Shown here one piece after another: positions 43,070 through 52,524 of a stretch of DNA of 64,000 nt (the stretch's first letter is position 1; each line of letters begins with the position of its first letter). This stretch comes from Oscillatoriales cyanobacterium (GTDB lineage Bacteria; Cyanobacteriota; Cyanobacteriia; Cyanobacteriales; Microcoleaceae): contig RDXX01000015.1 of the NCBI GenBank assembly GCA_004292955.1, positions 186,001 to 250,000 on the forward strand, written 5' to 3'. The notes below the pieces were generated by a model that ran no database searches, was not told where the DNA came from, and saw only the letters and a list, made by a program, of their open reading frames with translations. The position numbers were made by a program, and so were the translations under genes.

Positions 43070-46000
43070 TTAGGCAAATTGGTTGTTCAACGCAACGAAA
43101 CCAGGATTAAGCTTCGAGTCTGTGAGTGAATTCAACCAGCTATCGGCGACACCGAAGTTGGAGACTGAGTTGGAATTAATCCCGACATTAGAGGCTCCGA
43201 TTCCGCCACCCAGTAGCTCGTCGGCGATAGATTTGTTCACCAAATCTGCTCTTCCCTGCGCCGGAGCCCCAGACAAGCTGGAAGTCTTTCGCAGGCCACC
43301 GTTGAGTAGCTCGTCGTTTGTCAAAGTGAGACTACTTGCCGTTCTATTCCCAAATTCTGAGTCATTATCGACGATCGTCAGAACGGCGCTACTTTGGGTT
43401 CCAATCGTGGCGCCTGTCGGGTTGACCAAACTTAAATTGACAGTTTCGTCAAGCGGAAAGAAAGCGCCATCCGGGAAAAGGTCATCGATAATGGGAATAG
43501 TGATGGTTTTGGGTGTTGAATCCCGATTGGCAAAATTGACAGCGATCAAACCATTGCTGTAATCAGCAGGGGCTGTAGCAGTACCATCGGTCAAGTTGAC
43601 AAAAGCTGAGACTGCACCGAGATCGCTGCCAGTGCGAGTGACTGTCACTGCTGCAACGGGCGTTCCATCTTCGTTGACACTGAAGAAAGGGGCACTAAAT
43701 TGCAGGGTGCTGTCATTGTCTACGATCGTCGTAATGGCGGTGCTTTGCCCTCCAATCGTCGCATTTCCTGTCGGGTTAACCAAACTTAAATTGATAGTTT
43801 CGTTTGGCTCCACCAAAGTGTCGTTGACAATGGGAAGATTGACGATCTTGGGTGTAGAATCCCCAGCGGCAAAATTGACAGCGATCGGAGTATTGGCGTA
43901 GTCACCAGGGGCGATCGCAGTTCTATTAGTGAGGTTCACAGTAGCTGAAACTGCGTCAACACTACTACCAGTGCGAGTGACTGTCACGGCTGCGATCGGT
44001 ACGCCATCTTCTCTGATCCTGAAGGTAGGGGCGCTAAATTGCAGGGTGCTGTCATTGTCAATGATGTCGAAAGTGGCGGTACTTTGGGTGCCAATCGTGG
44101 CATTGCCTGTCGGGCTGCCCAAAGTTAAGGTGAGATTTTCGGTAGGCTCTACCAAGGTGTCGTTGACAATGGGAATGCTGACTGTTTTGGGTATGGTGTC
44201 CCCAGCGCCAAAATTGACCAAGATCGGAGTATTGGCGTAGTCAGCAGGGGCTGTAGCAGTTCCATCTGCCAAACTGACGGTGGCTGAGACTGCACCGGTA
44301 CTAACACCAGTGCGAGTAACTGTCACGACTGCAACGGGTGTTCCATCTTCATTGGTGCTAAAGGTAGGGGAACTAAATTGCAGGCTGCTGTCATTCTCTG
44401 CGATGTCCAAAATGGCGGTACCTTGGGTGCCAATGGTGGCATTGCCTGTCGGGCTAACCAAACTTAAATTGATTGTTTCGTTACCCTCCACCAAAAGGTC
44501 GTTGACGATCGGAATATCGATCGTCTTGGGTGTGTTGTCCCCATCAGCAAAATTGACAAGGATCGGAGTACCGGTGTAGTCAGCAGGGGTTGTAGCAGTA
44601 CCATCAGCCAAGTTGACGCTGGCTGAGACTGCACCAATATTACTGCCAGTGCGAGTGACTGTCACGGCTGCGATCGGTACGCCATCTTCTCTAACCCTGA
44701 AGGTAGGATCGCTAAATTGTAGGGTGCTGTCATTGTCTAAGATGTTCAAAGTGGCGGTACTTTGGTTGCCAATAGTGGCATTGCCTGTCGGGCCAACCAA
44801 ACTTAAATTGACTGTTTCGGTACCCTCTACCAAAGCGTCGTTGACAATGGGAATGGTGACGACTTTGGGTGTAGAGTCCCCAGCGGCAAAATTGACAGGA
44901 ATCGGAGTACCGGTGTAATCATCAGGGGCGATCGCAGTACCGTTGGTCAAATTCACGTTGGCTGAGACTGCACCAGCACTACTGCCATTACGAATGACTG
45001 TGACGGCTGCAACGGGCGTTCCATCTTCGTTGACGCCAAAGGTAGGGGAACTAAATTGCAGGCTGCTGTCATTGTCTACGATGTTGACAGTGGCTGTGCT
45101 TTGGGTGCCAATGGTGGTATTGCCTGTCGGGCTACCCAAAGTTAAACGGACAGTTTCGTTACCTTCTACCAGAGTGTCATTGACGATCGGAATATTGACC
45201 GTTTTGGGTGTGGTGTCGCCAGCGGCAAAATTGACAGCGATCGGAGTATTGGCGTAGTCACCAGGGGCGATCGCAGTACCATCGGCCAAGCTGACGGTGG
45301 CTGACACAGCACCAGCACTACTGCCAGTGCGAGTTACTGTTACGGTTGTGATGGGGGTTCCATCTTCGTTGACACTGAAGCTGGAGCCACTGAATTGCAG
45401 GCTGCTGTCATTGTCTAGGATGTTCAAACTGGCGGTACCTTGCGTTCCAATCGTCGCACCGCCTGTCGGGTTAACCAAACTTAAGTTGACTGTTTCGGTA
45501 CCCTCTACCAAGGTGTCGTTGACGATCGGAATATTGATCGTCTTGGGTGCAGAATCGCCAGCACCAAAATTGACCAGGATGGGACTATTGTTGTAATCAG
45601 CAGGGGCTGTAGCACTACCATTGGCTAGGTTCACAGTAGCTGAAACTGCTGCGGTATTGCTACCAGTGCGAGTGACTGTCACGGCTGCGCTTGTTGTCCC
45701 ATCTTCGTTGACACTAAAGGTAGGAGCACTAAATTGCAGAGTGTTCGCAGGGGCAGTGTCATTGTCTATGATGTTGAAAGTGGCTGTACTTTGCGTCCCG
45801 ATTGTGGCATTGCCTGTCGGGCTACCCAAAGTTAAGCGGATATTTTCGGTACCCTCTACCAAAGTGTCGTTGACGATCGGAATATTGACGACTTTGGATG
45901 TGGAGTCGCCAGCGGCAAAATTCACCAGGATCGGAGTATTGCCGTAGTCACCAGGGGCTGTAGCAGTACCATCGGCCAAGCTGACAGTGGCTGAGACTGC

Positions 46001-47884
46001 ACCAGAGGCTACACCTGTGCGAGTGACTGTCACTGCTGCAATGGCCGTCCCATCTTCGTTGGCGCTGAAGACAGGAGCACTAAATTGCAGGCTGCTGTCA
46101 TTGTCTGCGATGTCCAAACGGGCGGTACCTTGCGTTCCAATCGTCGCACCACCTGTCGGGTTAACCAAACTTAAATTGACTGTTTCGGTAGCTTCGAGCA
46201 AAGTATCGTTGACGATCGGAATATTGATCGTCTTGGGTGCAGAATCGCCAGCGGCAAAATTGACCAGGATGGGAGCATTGTTGTAGTCAGCAGGGGCTGT
46301 AGCAGTACCATTGGCCAAGTTGAGGCTGGCTGAAACTGCTGCGGTACTGCTACCAGTGCGAGTGACTGTCACGGCTGCGATCGGTACGCCATCTTCTCTA
46401 ACCCTGAAGGTAGGAGCACTAAATTGCAGAGTGCTCGCAGGGGCAGTGTCATTGTCTACGATGCTCAAAGTCGCAGTACCTTGTGTCCCAATCGTCGCAC
46501 CACCTGTCGGGTTTGCCAAAGTTAAGTTGACATTTTCGGTACCTTCCACCAAAGTGTCATCGACAATGGGAATGGTAATAGTCTTGGATGCAGAATCACC
46601 AGCGGCAAAATTGACCAGGATGGGAGCATTGTTGTAATCACCAGGGGCTGTAGCAGTACCATTGGCTAGGTTCACAGTAGCTGAAACTGCTGCGGTATTA
46701 CTGCCAGTACGAGTGACTGTCACGGCTGCGATCGCTGTCCCATTTTCGTTGACGCTGAAGGTAGGAGCACTAAATTGCAGAGTGCTCGCAGGGGCAGTGT
46801 CATTGTCTACGATACTCAAAGTCGCAGTACCTTGTGTCCCAATCGTGGCACCACCTGTCGGGTTGGCCAAAGTTAAGTTGACATTTTCGGTACCTTCCAC
46901 CAAGGTGTCATCGACAATGGGAATGGTAATAGTCTTGGGTGCTGTGTCCCCAGCGGCAAAATTGACAGGGATGGCAGCATTGTTGTAGTCAGCAGGGGCT
47001 GTTGCAGTTGCATTGGTCAAGTTCACAGTAGCTGAAACTGCGCCCTCGCTACCACCCGTGCGCGTCACAGTTACGGCTGCAACCGCTGTCCCGTTTTCGT
47101 TGACGCTGAAGGTTGGGGCACTAAACTGAAGGCTAGGCTGATTTGCCGTGCCTTGATAGTCAATCTTCCGCACCAGGTAGTCGGAACTATCGTCTTTGAA
47201 AGAGCTGGCGGTGTAGGCAGCGGTGGGGCTATCGTAGGGTTTGGCGGAGAACCGCAGTTCGTCAAAAGCAGTGTTGGTGAGAGGCTTGGCTTCTATCTTG
47301 AATTGGAAACTGCCATCGGTGCGATCGCCAGTGAAAGTCACTCCATCTGCACCCGCAGTAATCGCTTTTGGAGCGATCGGAGCGTTGAGACGAGTGATCG
47401 TAAAATTGCTGGCCGGTACCAGAGTCCCATTATTAAAGATTTGTAGCAAACCAACTTCATTACCTTGATCGCCAACTCCTGGGCTAGTTTTGGGACCCAA
47501 GGTGCTAAGGTCGATCGTGGCGCTAGTGATATTTTGGTTATCTGCCCATTTCAGCTTCAGCGCCTGAGATTGATTTGTGTTGGGATTATAGTTGATTTCC
47601 GCTCTAATTTTAGTGGTGTCGGTGAACCAACCATCATAGGAGGATGGGACACCAATACCAGGGCTACTGCCATAACTCAACCAGCTTTTAGGATTTTCAT
47701 TAGTTGGTAAGGTGAGATTGGCGATCGCTTGAGGATTAAGGTAATCAGTTTCCACGCCATCAAAAGCTATCCCAGACAGTTTGATACCTTGATTCTGGGC
47801 AGCAGTCGGCCATTTTGTAATTAGGTCATTGACGCTGGTGAAATTAGTGGGTTGACCCAAAGAACCATTCAATGGAGTAGGCAT
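43070..47884 (-). CDS. Giant Calx-beta repeat protein
   Basis: A 1604-residue protein. Residues ~1-250 are an unrecognised domain (FDGVETDYLNPQAIANLTLP, TFTGDRTDGSFQFKIEAKPL). From ~252 come eleven tandem Calx-beta domains of ~100-115 residues, each opening LQFS-x-PTF-x-V-x-EDG, passing VTVTRTGS, and closing with NPTGGATIGTQGTA then DNDS. The acidic EGTE and DND residues are the usual calcium ligands. The last ~95 residues form a Ser/Asn-rich tail. Such proteins are large calcium-dependent surface or secreted adhesins, and in some cyanobacteria motility-associated. There is no signal peptide and no PEP-CTERM tail, so type I secretion is the most likely route (inference). DNA identity between repeats is high. 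Confidence 0.88.
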   Translation of the reverse strand: MPTPLNGSLGQPTNFTSVNDLITKWPTAAQNQGIKLSGIAFDGVETDYLNPQAIANLTLPTNENPKSWLSYGSSPGIGVPSSYDGWFTDTTKIRAEINYNPNTNQSQALKLKWADNQNITSATIDLSTLGPKTSPGVGDQGNEVGLLQIFNNGTLVPASNFTITRLNAPIAPKAITAGADGVTFTGDRTDGSFQFKIEAKPLTNTAFDELRFSAKPYDSPTAAYTASSFKDDSSDYLVRKIDYQGTANQPSLQFSAPTFSVNENGTAVAAVTVTRTGGSEGAVSATVNLTNATATAPADYNNAAIPVNFAAGDTAPKTITIPIVDDTLVEGTENVNLTLANPTGGATIGTQGTATLSIVDNDTAPASTLQFSAPTFSVNENGTAIAAVTVTRTGSNTAAVSATVNLANGTATAPGDYNNAPILVNFAAGDSASKTITIPIVDDTLVEGTENVNLTLANPTGGATIGTQGTATLSIVDNDTAPASTLQFSAPTFRVREDGVPIAAVTVTRTGSSTAAVSASLNLANGTATAPADYNNAPILVNFAAGDSAPKTINIPIVNDTLLEATETVNLSLVNPTGGATIGTQGTARLDIADNDSSLQFSAPVFSANEDGTAIAAVTVTRTGVASGAVSATVSLADGTATAPGDYGNTPILVNFAAGDSTSKVVNIPIVNDTLVEGTENIRLTLGSPTGNATIGTQSTATFNIIDNDTAPANTLQFSAPTFSVNEDGTTSAAVTVTRTGSNTAAVSATVNLANGSATAPADYNNSPILVNFGAGDSAPKTINIPIVNDTLVEGTETVNLSLVNPTGGATIGTQGTASLNILDNDSSLQFSGSSFSVNEDGTPITTVTVTRTGSSAGAVSATVSLADGTAIAPGDYANTPIAVNFAAGDTTPKTVNIPIVNDTLVEGNETVRLTLGSPTGNTTIGTQSTATVNIVDNDSSLQFSSPTFGVNEDGTPVAAVTVIRNGSSAGAVSANVNLTNGTAIAPDDYTGTPIPVNFAAGDSTPKVVTIPIVNDALVEGTETVNLSLVGPTGNATIGNQSTATLNILDNDSTLQFSDPTFRVREDGVPIAAVTVTRTGSNIGAVSASVNLADGTATTPADYTGTPILVNFADGDNTPKTIDIPIVNDLLVEGNETINLSLVSPTGNATIGTQGTAILDIAENDSSLQFSSPTFSTNEDGTPVAVVTVTRTGVSTGAVSATVSLADGTATAPADYANTPILVNFGAGDTIPKTVSIPIVNDTLVEPTENLTLTLGSPTGNATIGTQSTATFDIIDNDSTLQFSAPTFRIREDGVPIAAVTVTRTGSSVDAVSATVNLTNRTAIAPGDYANTPIAVNFAAGDSTPKIVNLPIVNDTLVEPNETINLSLVNPTGNATIGGQSTAITTIVDNDSTLQFSAPFFSVNEDGTPVAAVTVTRTGSDLGAVSAFVNLTDGTATAPADYSNGLIAVNFANRDSTPKTITIPIIDDLFPDGAFFPLDETVNLSLVNPTGATIGTQSSAVLTIVDNDSEFGNRTASSLTLTNDELLNGGLRKTSSLSGAPAQGRADLVNKSIADELLGGGIGASNVGINSNSVSNFGVADSWLNSLTDSKLNPGFVALNNQFA

Positions 47885-48334
47885 AGCTTCTGTTTTGATA
47901 GTAATTAACGATTAAAAGTGACTGAAAACCAGAGAGTTTGGCTTTCTTTATAGTTATCGGTCACGATATGAAGTGTTTCATCGTCAATTACTGCGATCCG
48001 GATAAATTTCCGATAAATTTTTCAGCAATGCAAATAGCGGGTTTTCCACATACGTAGGGGAGAGTTTAAATAATTGTCAAGATACGTGAATTTACGTATA
48101 ATTATCAAAATATGTGAAGGTGTAGTTGGACGGCAGCGGTGTTCTCGCTGGACTCTGAAGGTGAATACCGTTGGATTAAAGTTTTTTATCATTGCGAGGA
48201 ACAAATTATTTGTAGGTGCGTCAAAGTAAAGATAGTATCCAAAAAATATCGAAAATCTCACAGCTACGCACACCCGCGACAATATTTGAGCCAACAAACC
48301 CAAAAATTGTTTGGTAGCAATACTTTTAAAAATT

Positions 48335-48433
48335 GCTATTAAAAGATGAGGTACGTTGTTGGGCTTCAGCCCTTCTTGGCTTAAGTGGTGATATAAGCTG
48401 TCAGTTATACCTCATCTTTTTGAGAAAGGCTAT
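48335..48433. mobile_element. MITE-like family D, copy 3
   Basis: Arms AAAAGATGAGGTA and TACCTCATCTTTT, with the right end running on to TGAGAAAGGCTATA. Inside is GGTACGTTGTTGGGCTTCAG then CCCTTCTTGGCTTAA, which is one diverged unit of the 36-bp minisatellite at 42203. Confidence 0.7.
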
Positions 48434-48524
48434 ATATATTTGAATCGTTGAGCGTGCGAGCGTCTCGCTCACGATTCAGGCCGCGAGCGAGACGCTCGCA
48501 CTACATAATTCCGATGCAACCGGA
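48434..48524. mobile_element. MITE-like family C, copy 2 (truncated)
   Basis: Reverse-oriented relative to 33043-33148: TATTTGAATCGTT, a palindrome with GTGCGAGCGTCTCGCTC arms, and ATAATTCCGATGCAACCGGA at the right. The matching left terminus is missing. Confidence 0.65.
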
Positions 48525-48639
48525 AATGATATAAAAACAATACGCTTGGGTTAGAGGTTGTCCGAAGAGAGGAACGATTGGCGAAAACTAACATTCCTCG
48601 CAATGACCGAAATAGGTTACTAATCCATAAAATCGCGTA

Positions 48640-50166
48640 CTATCTAACACCCCGTGCAAACCAGCGCCGCATCAACTCAACCTGAAAACAATAACCATCA
48701 CCAACTTCCTCAATCAACTCCCGTTGCCTAAGCAAACCGACAGCATCAAAATCATCAGGAAACTCTTGTAAAATAGTTTCCCGACTAACGATTCCCCCTT
48801 CCCCTTGTGCAGCCAAAAACTGCAAAATAGCTAATCCTGCCGCATCTACTTGATTGCTTTGAATATCTGCAAAGAAGAAACTGCCAACACTTAAAGCCTC
48901 TGGGATTGCTGCTTCCACATCCGCTAAAGTTGCCAGTCGGCGGATAGAGGGAATTTGCTCGTTTTTGAGAGCGACAATTTCAGCGCAGAGGAGTTGTATT
49001 AGGAAAGGGTGACAGCGGGTGAGTTGCAAAACTCGATCGACCGCATTCGGTTCGTAACGCAGGGTAAAATCTTGGACGGGTTGCTCAATTAGTTGACGCG
49101 CTTCTGGTTCTTTTAGGTAGCTGATATGAACGACTTGGACATTGATTAAATAGCTTGCCCAACGCTGAAATTCTTCTATTGTATGACTGCCAGCTAGCAT
49201 TACTTTGAAGCGGGGACGATGTTGAATGAGGTGACGCAACATTCCCAGAACATCTTGCTCGTCGAAACGTCCTTTTCTGATGGCATTATCTAGCGCCTCG
49301 AATTCATCTAAGGCAAGCAGGGCAATATTTTCTTGTAGCGCTGCTTCTACTTTCTCCAGCCATTCATCAAAGCAGGTGAAAGGGTCATATTGTAGTGTTT
49401 CTCGGTCAAGAAATGGGATAATTAACGCACTTTGGCGCTTCGCTGAAATTGCCATACTCTTGGCAATATTGTAGAGAAATCCAGCAGAATTACTTGCTGA
49501 TGAAACTGGGCCTTGCAGGTCTACAAACATGGGAATAATATTGCTGGGTAGCAAGCGTCCTAGGTTGTTGAGTAGGGAAGTTTTGCCCATGCGCCGCTGA
49601 CCGTACAGTAGCAAGGGTGGGCGGCGGCGGTCTAGGAGTAATTGCTCGATGCGCGTGCCGATATCAGTACGCCCGGTGAAGATTTCCTGCTGTTCTGTCA
49701 GGGGTACGCCGATGATATAAGGGCTGTCAATTTCTTGGCGAAGTTCGACTGCTTCTGCTAGTTCTCGTATATGGTTGGTGACTATTTCCGACCAATTGGT
49801 AGCAATGGGGCGAAAACGAACAGAATATTTATCGCTGCTGCGGGTGAATTCTCGTATTAAATTGTTTAATTTTTCTGCTACCGAACTGAGAGCTAAACGC
49901 TGGTTGTAAGGACTTTTCTGGTTGAGGGCTGCATCTACGTCTTGGCTGATATAACTGAAGCTACTGAGTATGGTGCTGACTTGACTGTTTGGTTCGCCGA
50001 TCGATATACTGCGGTGAGCGTTACTTATGGCTGTTACGTCTGCACAGATTTCTAGCCTTTGTACATCCTGTTTAATCTTTGTTAGCCGATCGGACGATCG
50101 CCGATAGCTAGTATATCCAAAAAATATAAGTAAAAATGCACAAATGACTGCAAATACATAAAACAT
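48640..50166 (-). CDS. Membrane-anchored AAA (STAND-like) ATPase
   Basis: A 508-residue protein from ATG 50164-50166 (MFYVFAVICAFLLIFFGYTS); a TTG six codons upstream is possible. A single N-terminal membrane helix (~3-18) is followed by a helical linker. Then comes an AAA_16-type ATPase with FTGRTDIGTRIEQLLLDRRR, Walker A LLYGQRRMGKTSLLN (~193-207) and Walker B NIALLALDEFEAL (~290-302). LTRCHPFLIQLLCAEIV is the conserved sensor/lid region, and the C-terminus looks like a winged helix (GLLRQRELIEEVGDGYCFQV). It belongs with the NTPase modules of cyanobacterial conflict proteins, here tethered to the membrane with no fused effector. Function unknown; no operon partner. Confidence 0.8.
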   Translation of the reverse strand: MFYVFAVICAFLLIFFGYTSYRRSSDRLTKIKQDVQRLEICADVTAISNAHRSISIGEPNSQVSTILSSFSYISQDVDAALNQKSPYNQRLALSSVAEKLNNLIREFTRSSDKYSVRFRPIATNWSEIVTNHIRELAEAVELRQEIDSPYIIGVPLTEQQEIFTGRTDIGTRIEQLLLDRRRPPLLLYGQRRMGKTSLLNNLGRLLPSNIIPMFVDLQGPVSSASNSAGFLYNIAKSMAISAKRQSALIIPFLDRETLQYDPFTCFDEWLEKVEAALQENIALLALDEFEALDNAIRKGRFDEQDVLGMLRHLIQHRPRFKVMLAGSHTIEEFQRWASYLINVQVVHISYLKEPEARQLIEQPVQDFTLRYEPNAVDRVLQLTRCHPFLIQLLCAEIVALKNEQIPSIRRLATLADVEAAIPEALSVGSFFFADIQSNQVDAAGLAILQFLAAQGEGGIVSRETILQEFPDDFDAVGLLRQRELIEEVGDGYCFQVELMRRWFARGVR

Positions 50167-50351
50167 TAAAATATGAGCTAGCAATAAATTAATGCAGCTC
50201 GCTAAAATTGCTGTGTTAGATTTGCGTTAGGGAAAAAGAGAATAGAGTGCCCAGTACCTTTAGACTCTGGACACCCACGCTCCCCCTGAACATTACCGTT
50301 AAGCTACCGTTCAGAAGCTTTGATTAAACTTTTGAACAATTGGAGAGCTAA

Positions 50352-50513
50352 ATGGCTAATTTTTATCGACCACTGTTAATTGTTGCAGTGGTGATTTGCG
50401 CCATCTTGAATGACGTACCTTTTAATGATCCAGTCGTGTTTCCCGTTATCATCCAATTACTCATGCCTATGGAGGATAGGAGCAAGGGCAAGGATGACGA
50501 CAAGCATGAATAG
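50352..50513 (+). CDS. Small single-pass membrane protein (53 residues)
   Basis: A frame of 53 codons: MANFYRPLLIVAVVICAILN, then DVPFNDPVVFPVIIQLLMPM, then EDRSKGKDDDKHE. A hydrophobic helix (~8-19) precedes a second hydrophobic stretch and a highly charged tail. GGAGAG lies a few bases before the ATG, and an intrinsic terminator follows the stop by ~40 bp, so it looks like a real monocistronic small-protein gene. No family recognised. It lies divergent from the membrane AAA ATPase gene (186-bp spacer). Confidence 0.6.
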   Translation: MANFYRPLLIVAVVICAILNDVPFNDPVVFPVIIQLLMPMEDRSKGKDDDKHE

Positions 50514-50553
50514 CAACAGTGTGAATCGTTGAACTACTTTTTGTAATCAAGAC

Positions 50554-50591
50554 CAGCTAAGTAAGGTGACAACTTACTTGGCTTTTTTGTT
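50554..50591 (+). terminator. Rho-independent terminator
   Basis: AGCTAAGTAAG, loop GTGACAA, CTTACTTGGCT, then TTTTTT: an 11-bp stem with one G-T pair and a T run. It ends the small membrane protein gene. Confidence 0.85.
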
Positions 50592-50938
50592 TTACACGAT
50601 TACACCGCTTTAAACGAATACAGTCTGTTTTCGTTAATACATATTTGTATTATACATTTAGACGTGACTGACTTAAAAGTTTATGAAGTTGACTTGTGAC
50701 TGACTTGTGACTGACTTGTGACTGACTTGTGACTGACTTATTGTTAACAATGAAATTATTGCATAAATTGGCTCCGCAAGACCGATTGCCAGCCCCCTAG
50801 AGGCAAGAGGCGGTTTCAGCCTCAAAATTATCCAACTTAACTGCGCGATAGCTTAGCTTATTTCTAGCACCATCTAGTAGCAAAAGGTGAGTACATGATT
50901 CAGCGTTAGAGGCAAATTAGTTCTCACGGCATTTACTT
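50592..50938. other. Intergenic region with an 11-bp tandem repeat
   Basis: TGACTTGTGAC is repeated four times at ~50695-50738. The GGCGGTTTCAGCC palindrome fragment at ~50810 resembles the repeats seen elsewhere. No gene is visible. Confidence 0.6.
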
Positions 50939-52033
50939 TTAAAAATGAGCGAATAGCTTTATCTGTTGCAAACCTTCTTCATGCCAATCATCCCCAGTTT
51001 CCCCCTCTTCCAGACTAAATAATCGTTCTCGACAAAGGATTTGCAGCAGCAGAGGCCAGCATTTACTTTGATTCAAAATCCATTCGACATCTTCATCAGC
51101 AAAAGGAATGGGCGAACTGCTTATCAACTCCCGCGCCTCAGGTTCTGTCATAGCTCCCAGAGTTGTAGTATATCCAAAAATATTGAAAAAAGGCGAACTA
51201 TGTCCCGTGCTAGTCGCTAATTCGATCGGTGATTCAGGAGCAGCTAAAACAAATCCTAGATTCCCATTTGTTTGGTTGGTTGCTAAAGAACGCAAACTTT
51301 CCCAAAATCCATCATCTAATTCCGGACAGCGTTGTAAACCGACACCAATTTCGTCTAGTAAGATGACTGTCGGCTGATGTAAATTACGGCTAACTACATC
51401 CATAAATCTATCCAAGTCGCAAGGATTAGGCACTGCCATTTTCAGGGATTCTAAAATATATCGCAGCAGCCCTTCCCGATTCTGAAGTCGCGAATCTTGA
51501 AAATCTACGAATATCCAGCGATAGTTTTCTGGATTGGGCAACCAGTCAGATTTTTGATTGGGACGTAACTGTTCTATTGATGTGGTGGTAATGTTTTTTA
51601 AGTATTGCAGTAGAGAAGTTTTACCGCTGCGCTTTTTGCCGATAATGGCCGCATTTTGCAATGGAAGGCGTTTGAGCAAATTGAATAGGCGTTTGAGTTC
51701 TTTCTCGCGTCCAAAGAAGCAGCGCGGATGGGTGATGGGATTCCCAGTTATAAACGAAGAAGTTTCCTCAAAGATTTGTTGTGAATTAGGCTGAGGTGAC
51801 TGAGGATTTGTTATTTCTAGAGTGGCAATGGTGTTCCACTTAAACCCCAATTTCTCGCTAATTTCAACAAAATTTCGATAATCAACAGGTTGTCCCGCCA
51901 GAAATTTCGTGACAGTAGATCGGGATAATCTCAATGTTTCAGCCAAATCCACCTTACTCGCAAAGCCCCTCATCACTACAGCCGATTGGACTTGTTCAAT
52001 GCACCCTGGAGAAACTCTAAGCGATCGCCCCAT
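50939..52033 (-). CDS. HTH-AAA (STAND-like) ATPase
   Basis: A 364-residue protein from ATG 52031-52033 (MGRSLRVSPGCIEQVQSAVV). Residues 1-70 are the HTH module found at the front of many cyanobacterial NACHT/AAA/NB-ARC proteins (FASKVDLAETLRLSRSTVTK, FLAGQPVDYRNFVEISEKLG). The AAA_16-type ATPase follows: FFGREKELKRLFNLLKRL, Walker A AAIIGKKRSGKTSLLQYL (~133-150) and Walker B PTVILLDEIGVGL (~222-234). CWPLLLQILCRERLF is the lid. There are no C-terminal repeats (WD40, TPR), so the sensor or effector is presumably another protein. The divergent TRADD-N-associated-type membrane protein is the obvious candidate partner (inference from position). Confidence 0.82.
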   Translation of the reverse strand: MGRSLRVSPGCIEQVQSAVVMRGFASKVDLAETLRLSRSTVTKFLAGQPVDYRNFVEISEKLGFKWNTIATLEITNPQSPQPNSQQIFEETSSFITGNPITHPRCFFGREKELKRLFNLLKRLPLQNAAIIGKKRSGKTSLLQYLKNITTTSIEQLRPNQKSDWLPNPENYRWIFVDFQDSRLQNREGLLRYILESLKMAVPNPCDLDRFMDVVSRNLHQPTVILLDEIGVGLQRCPELDDGFWESLRSLATNQTNGNLGFVLAAPESPIELATSTGHSSPFFNIFGYTTTLGAMTEPEARELISSSPIPFADEDVEWILNQSKCWPLLLQILCRERLFSLEEGETGDDWHEEGLQQIKLFAHF

Positions 52034-52104
52034 AATTATTATCAGCAAATAATATTTATTCGATCGTTAATCTGCAATATGCTTGTAGATTTCCAGCAAG
52101 ATAA

Positions 52105-52407
52105 ATGTTTAATAATCATTTAAATATTAACCAACTATTGTCCTGCGATAATTCTAGCACAATCGATCGCACTCCTCAACAAGAACTTTTGCATCAAGCT
52201 CATTCCTATTCTCTGGCAATCCGTGGATTCATCATCACCAGTGTTTTGCTCTATCTTGTAGGTATCGGTTCCTTTGTGGCTGGCAAAGTTCCAGAAGGAA
52301 CAATTAACACCGCCAGCGAGTTAACACTCAAGATCCTGTTTGTGCTCGTCAAGCTCGATCGACAAAACACCGATCGCCTAAATCGCCTATCCATAGACCA
52401 AGACTAA
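52105..52407 (+). CDS. Small membrane protein resembling the cyanobacterial TRADD-N-associated membrane domain
   Basis: A 100-residue protein. After ~35 polar residues, two hydrophobic segments flank the conserved-looking GKVPEGT: AIRGFIITSVLLYLVGIGSF (~39-58) and TINTASELTLKILFVLVKLD (~66-85), then RQNTDRLNRLSIDQD. The GKVPEGT turn and the overall two-helix layout resemble the TRADD-N-associated transmembrane domain described in cyanobacterial cell-death-like systems, normally fused or linked to effector and NTPase components. It is divergent from the HTH-AAA ATPase gene with 71 bp between starts. The assignment is by pattern memory and needs a profile search. Confidence 0.55.
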   Translation: MFNNHLNINQLLSCDNSSTIDRTPQQELLHQAHSYSLAIRGFIITSVLLYLVGIGSFVAGKVPEGTINTASELTLKILFVLVKLDRQNTDRLNRLSIDQD

Positions 52408-52524
52408 CCACGGTATAACCGCTGGCCCGATCGCACTCTCAGGCAAAATCCAGCCAGGGCGATCGTCCGCCAGCTTATATCATCCGTCATTGGCCGGACA
52501 TAATTACTTAAAAAATGTGTCGAA

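Larger units (their letters stand above)
47885..48639. other. Repeat-bearing intergenic region
   Basis: These 755 bp hold no supportable gene. They contain a family D element (48335-48433) directly followed by an inverted family C element (48434-48524). Confidence 0.6.

Noticed and set aside
43083-46988. Ten ~100-codon antisense frames, one opposite most Calx-beta repeats
   Set aside because: They recur because the repeats share codon bias; they have no ribosome-binding sites or family resemblance and mirror the sense gene.
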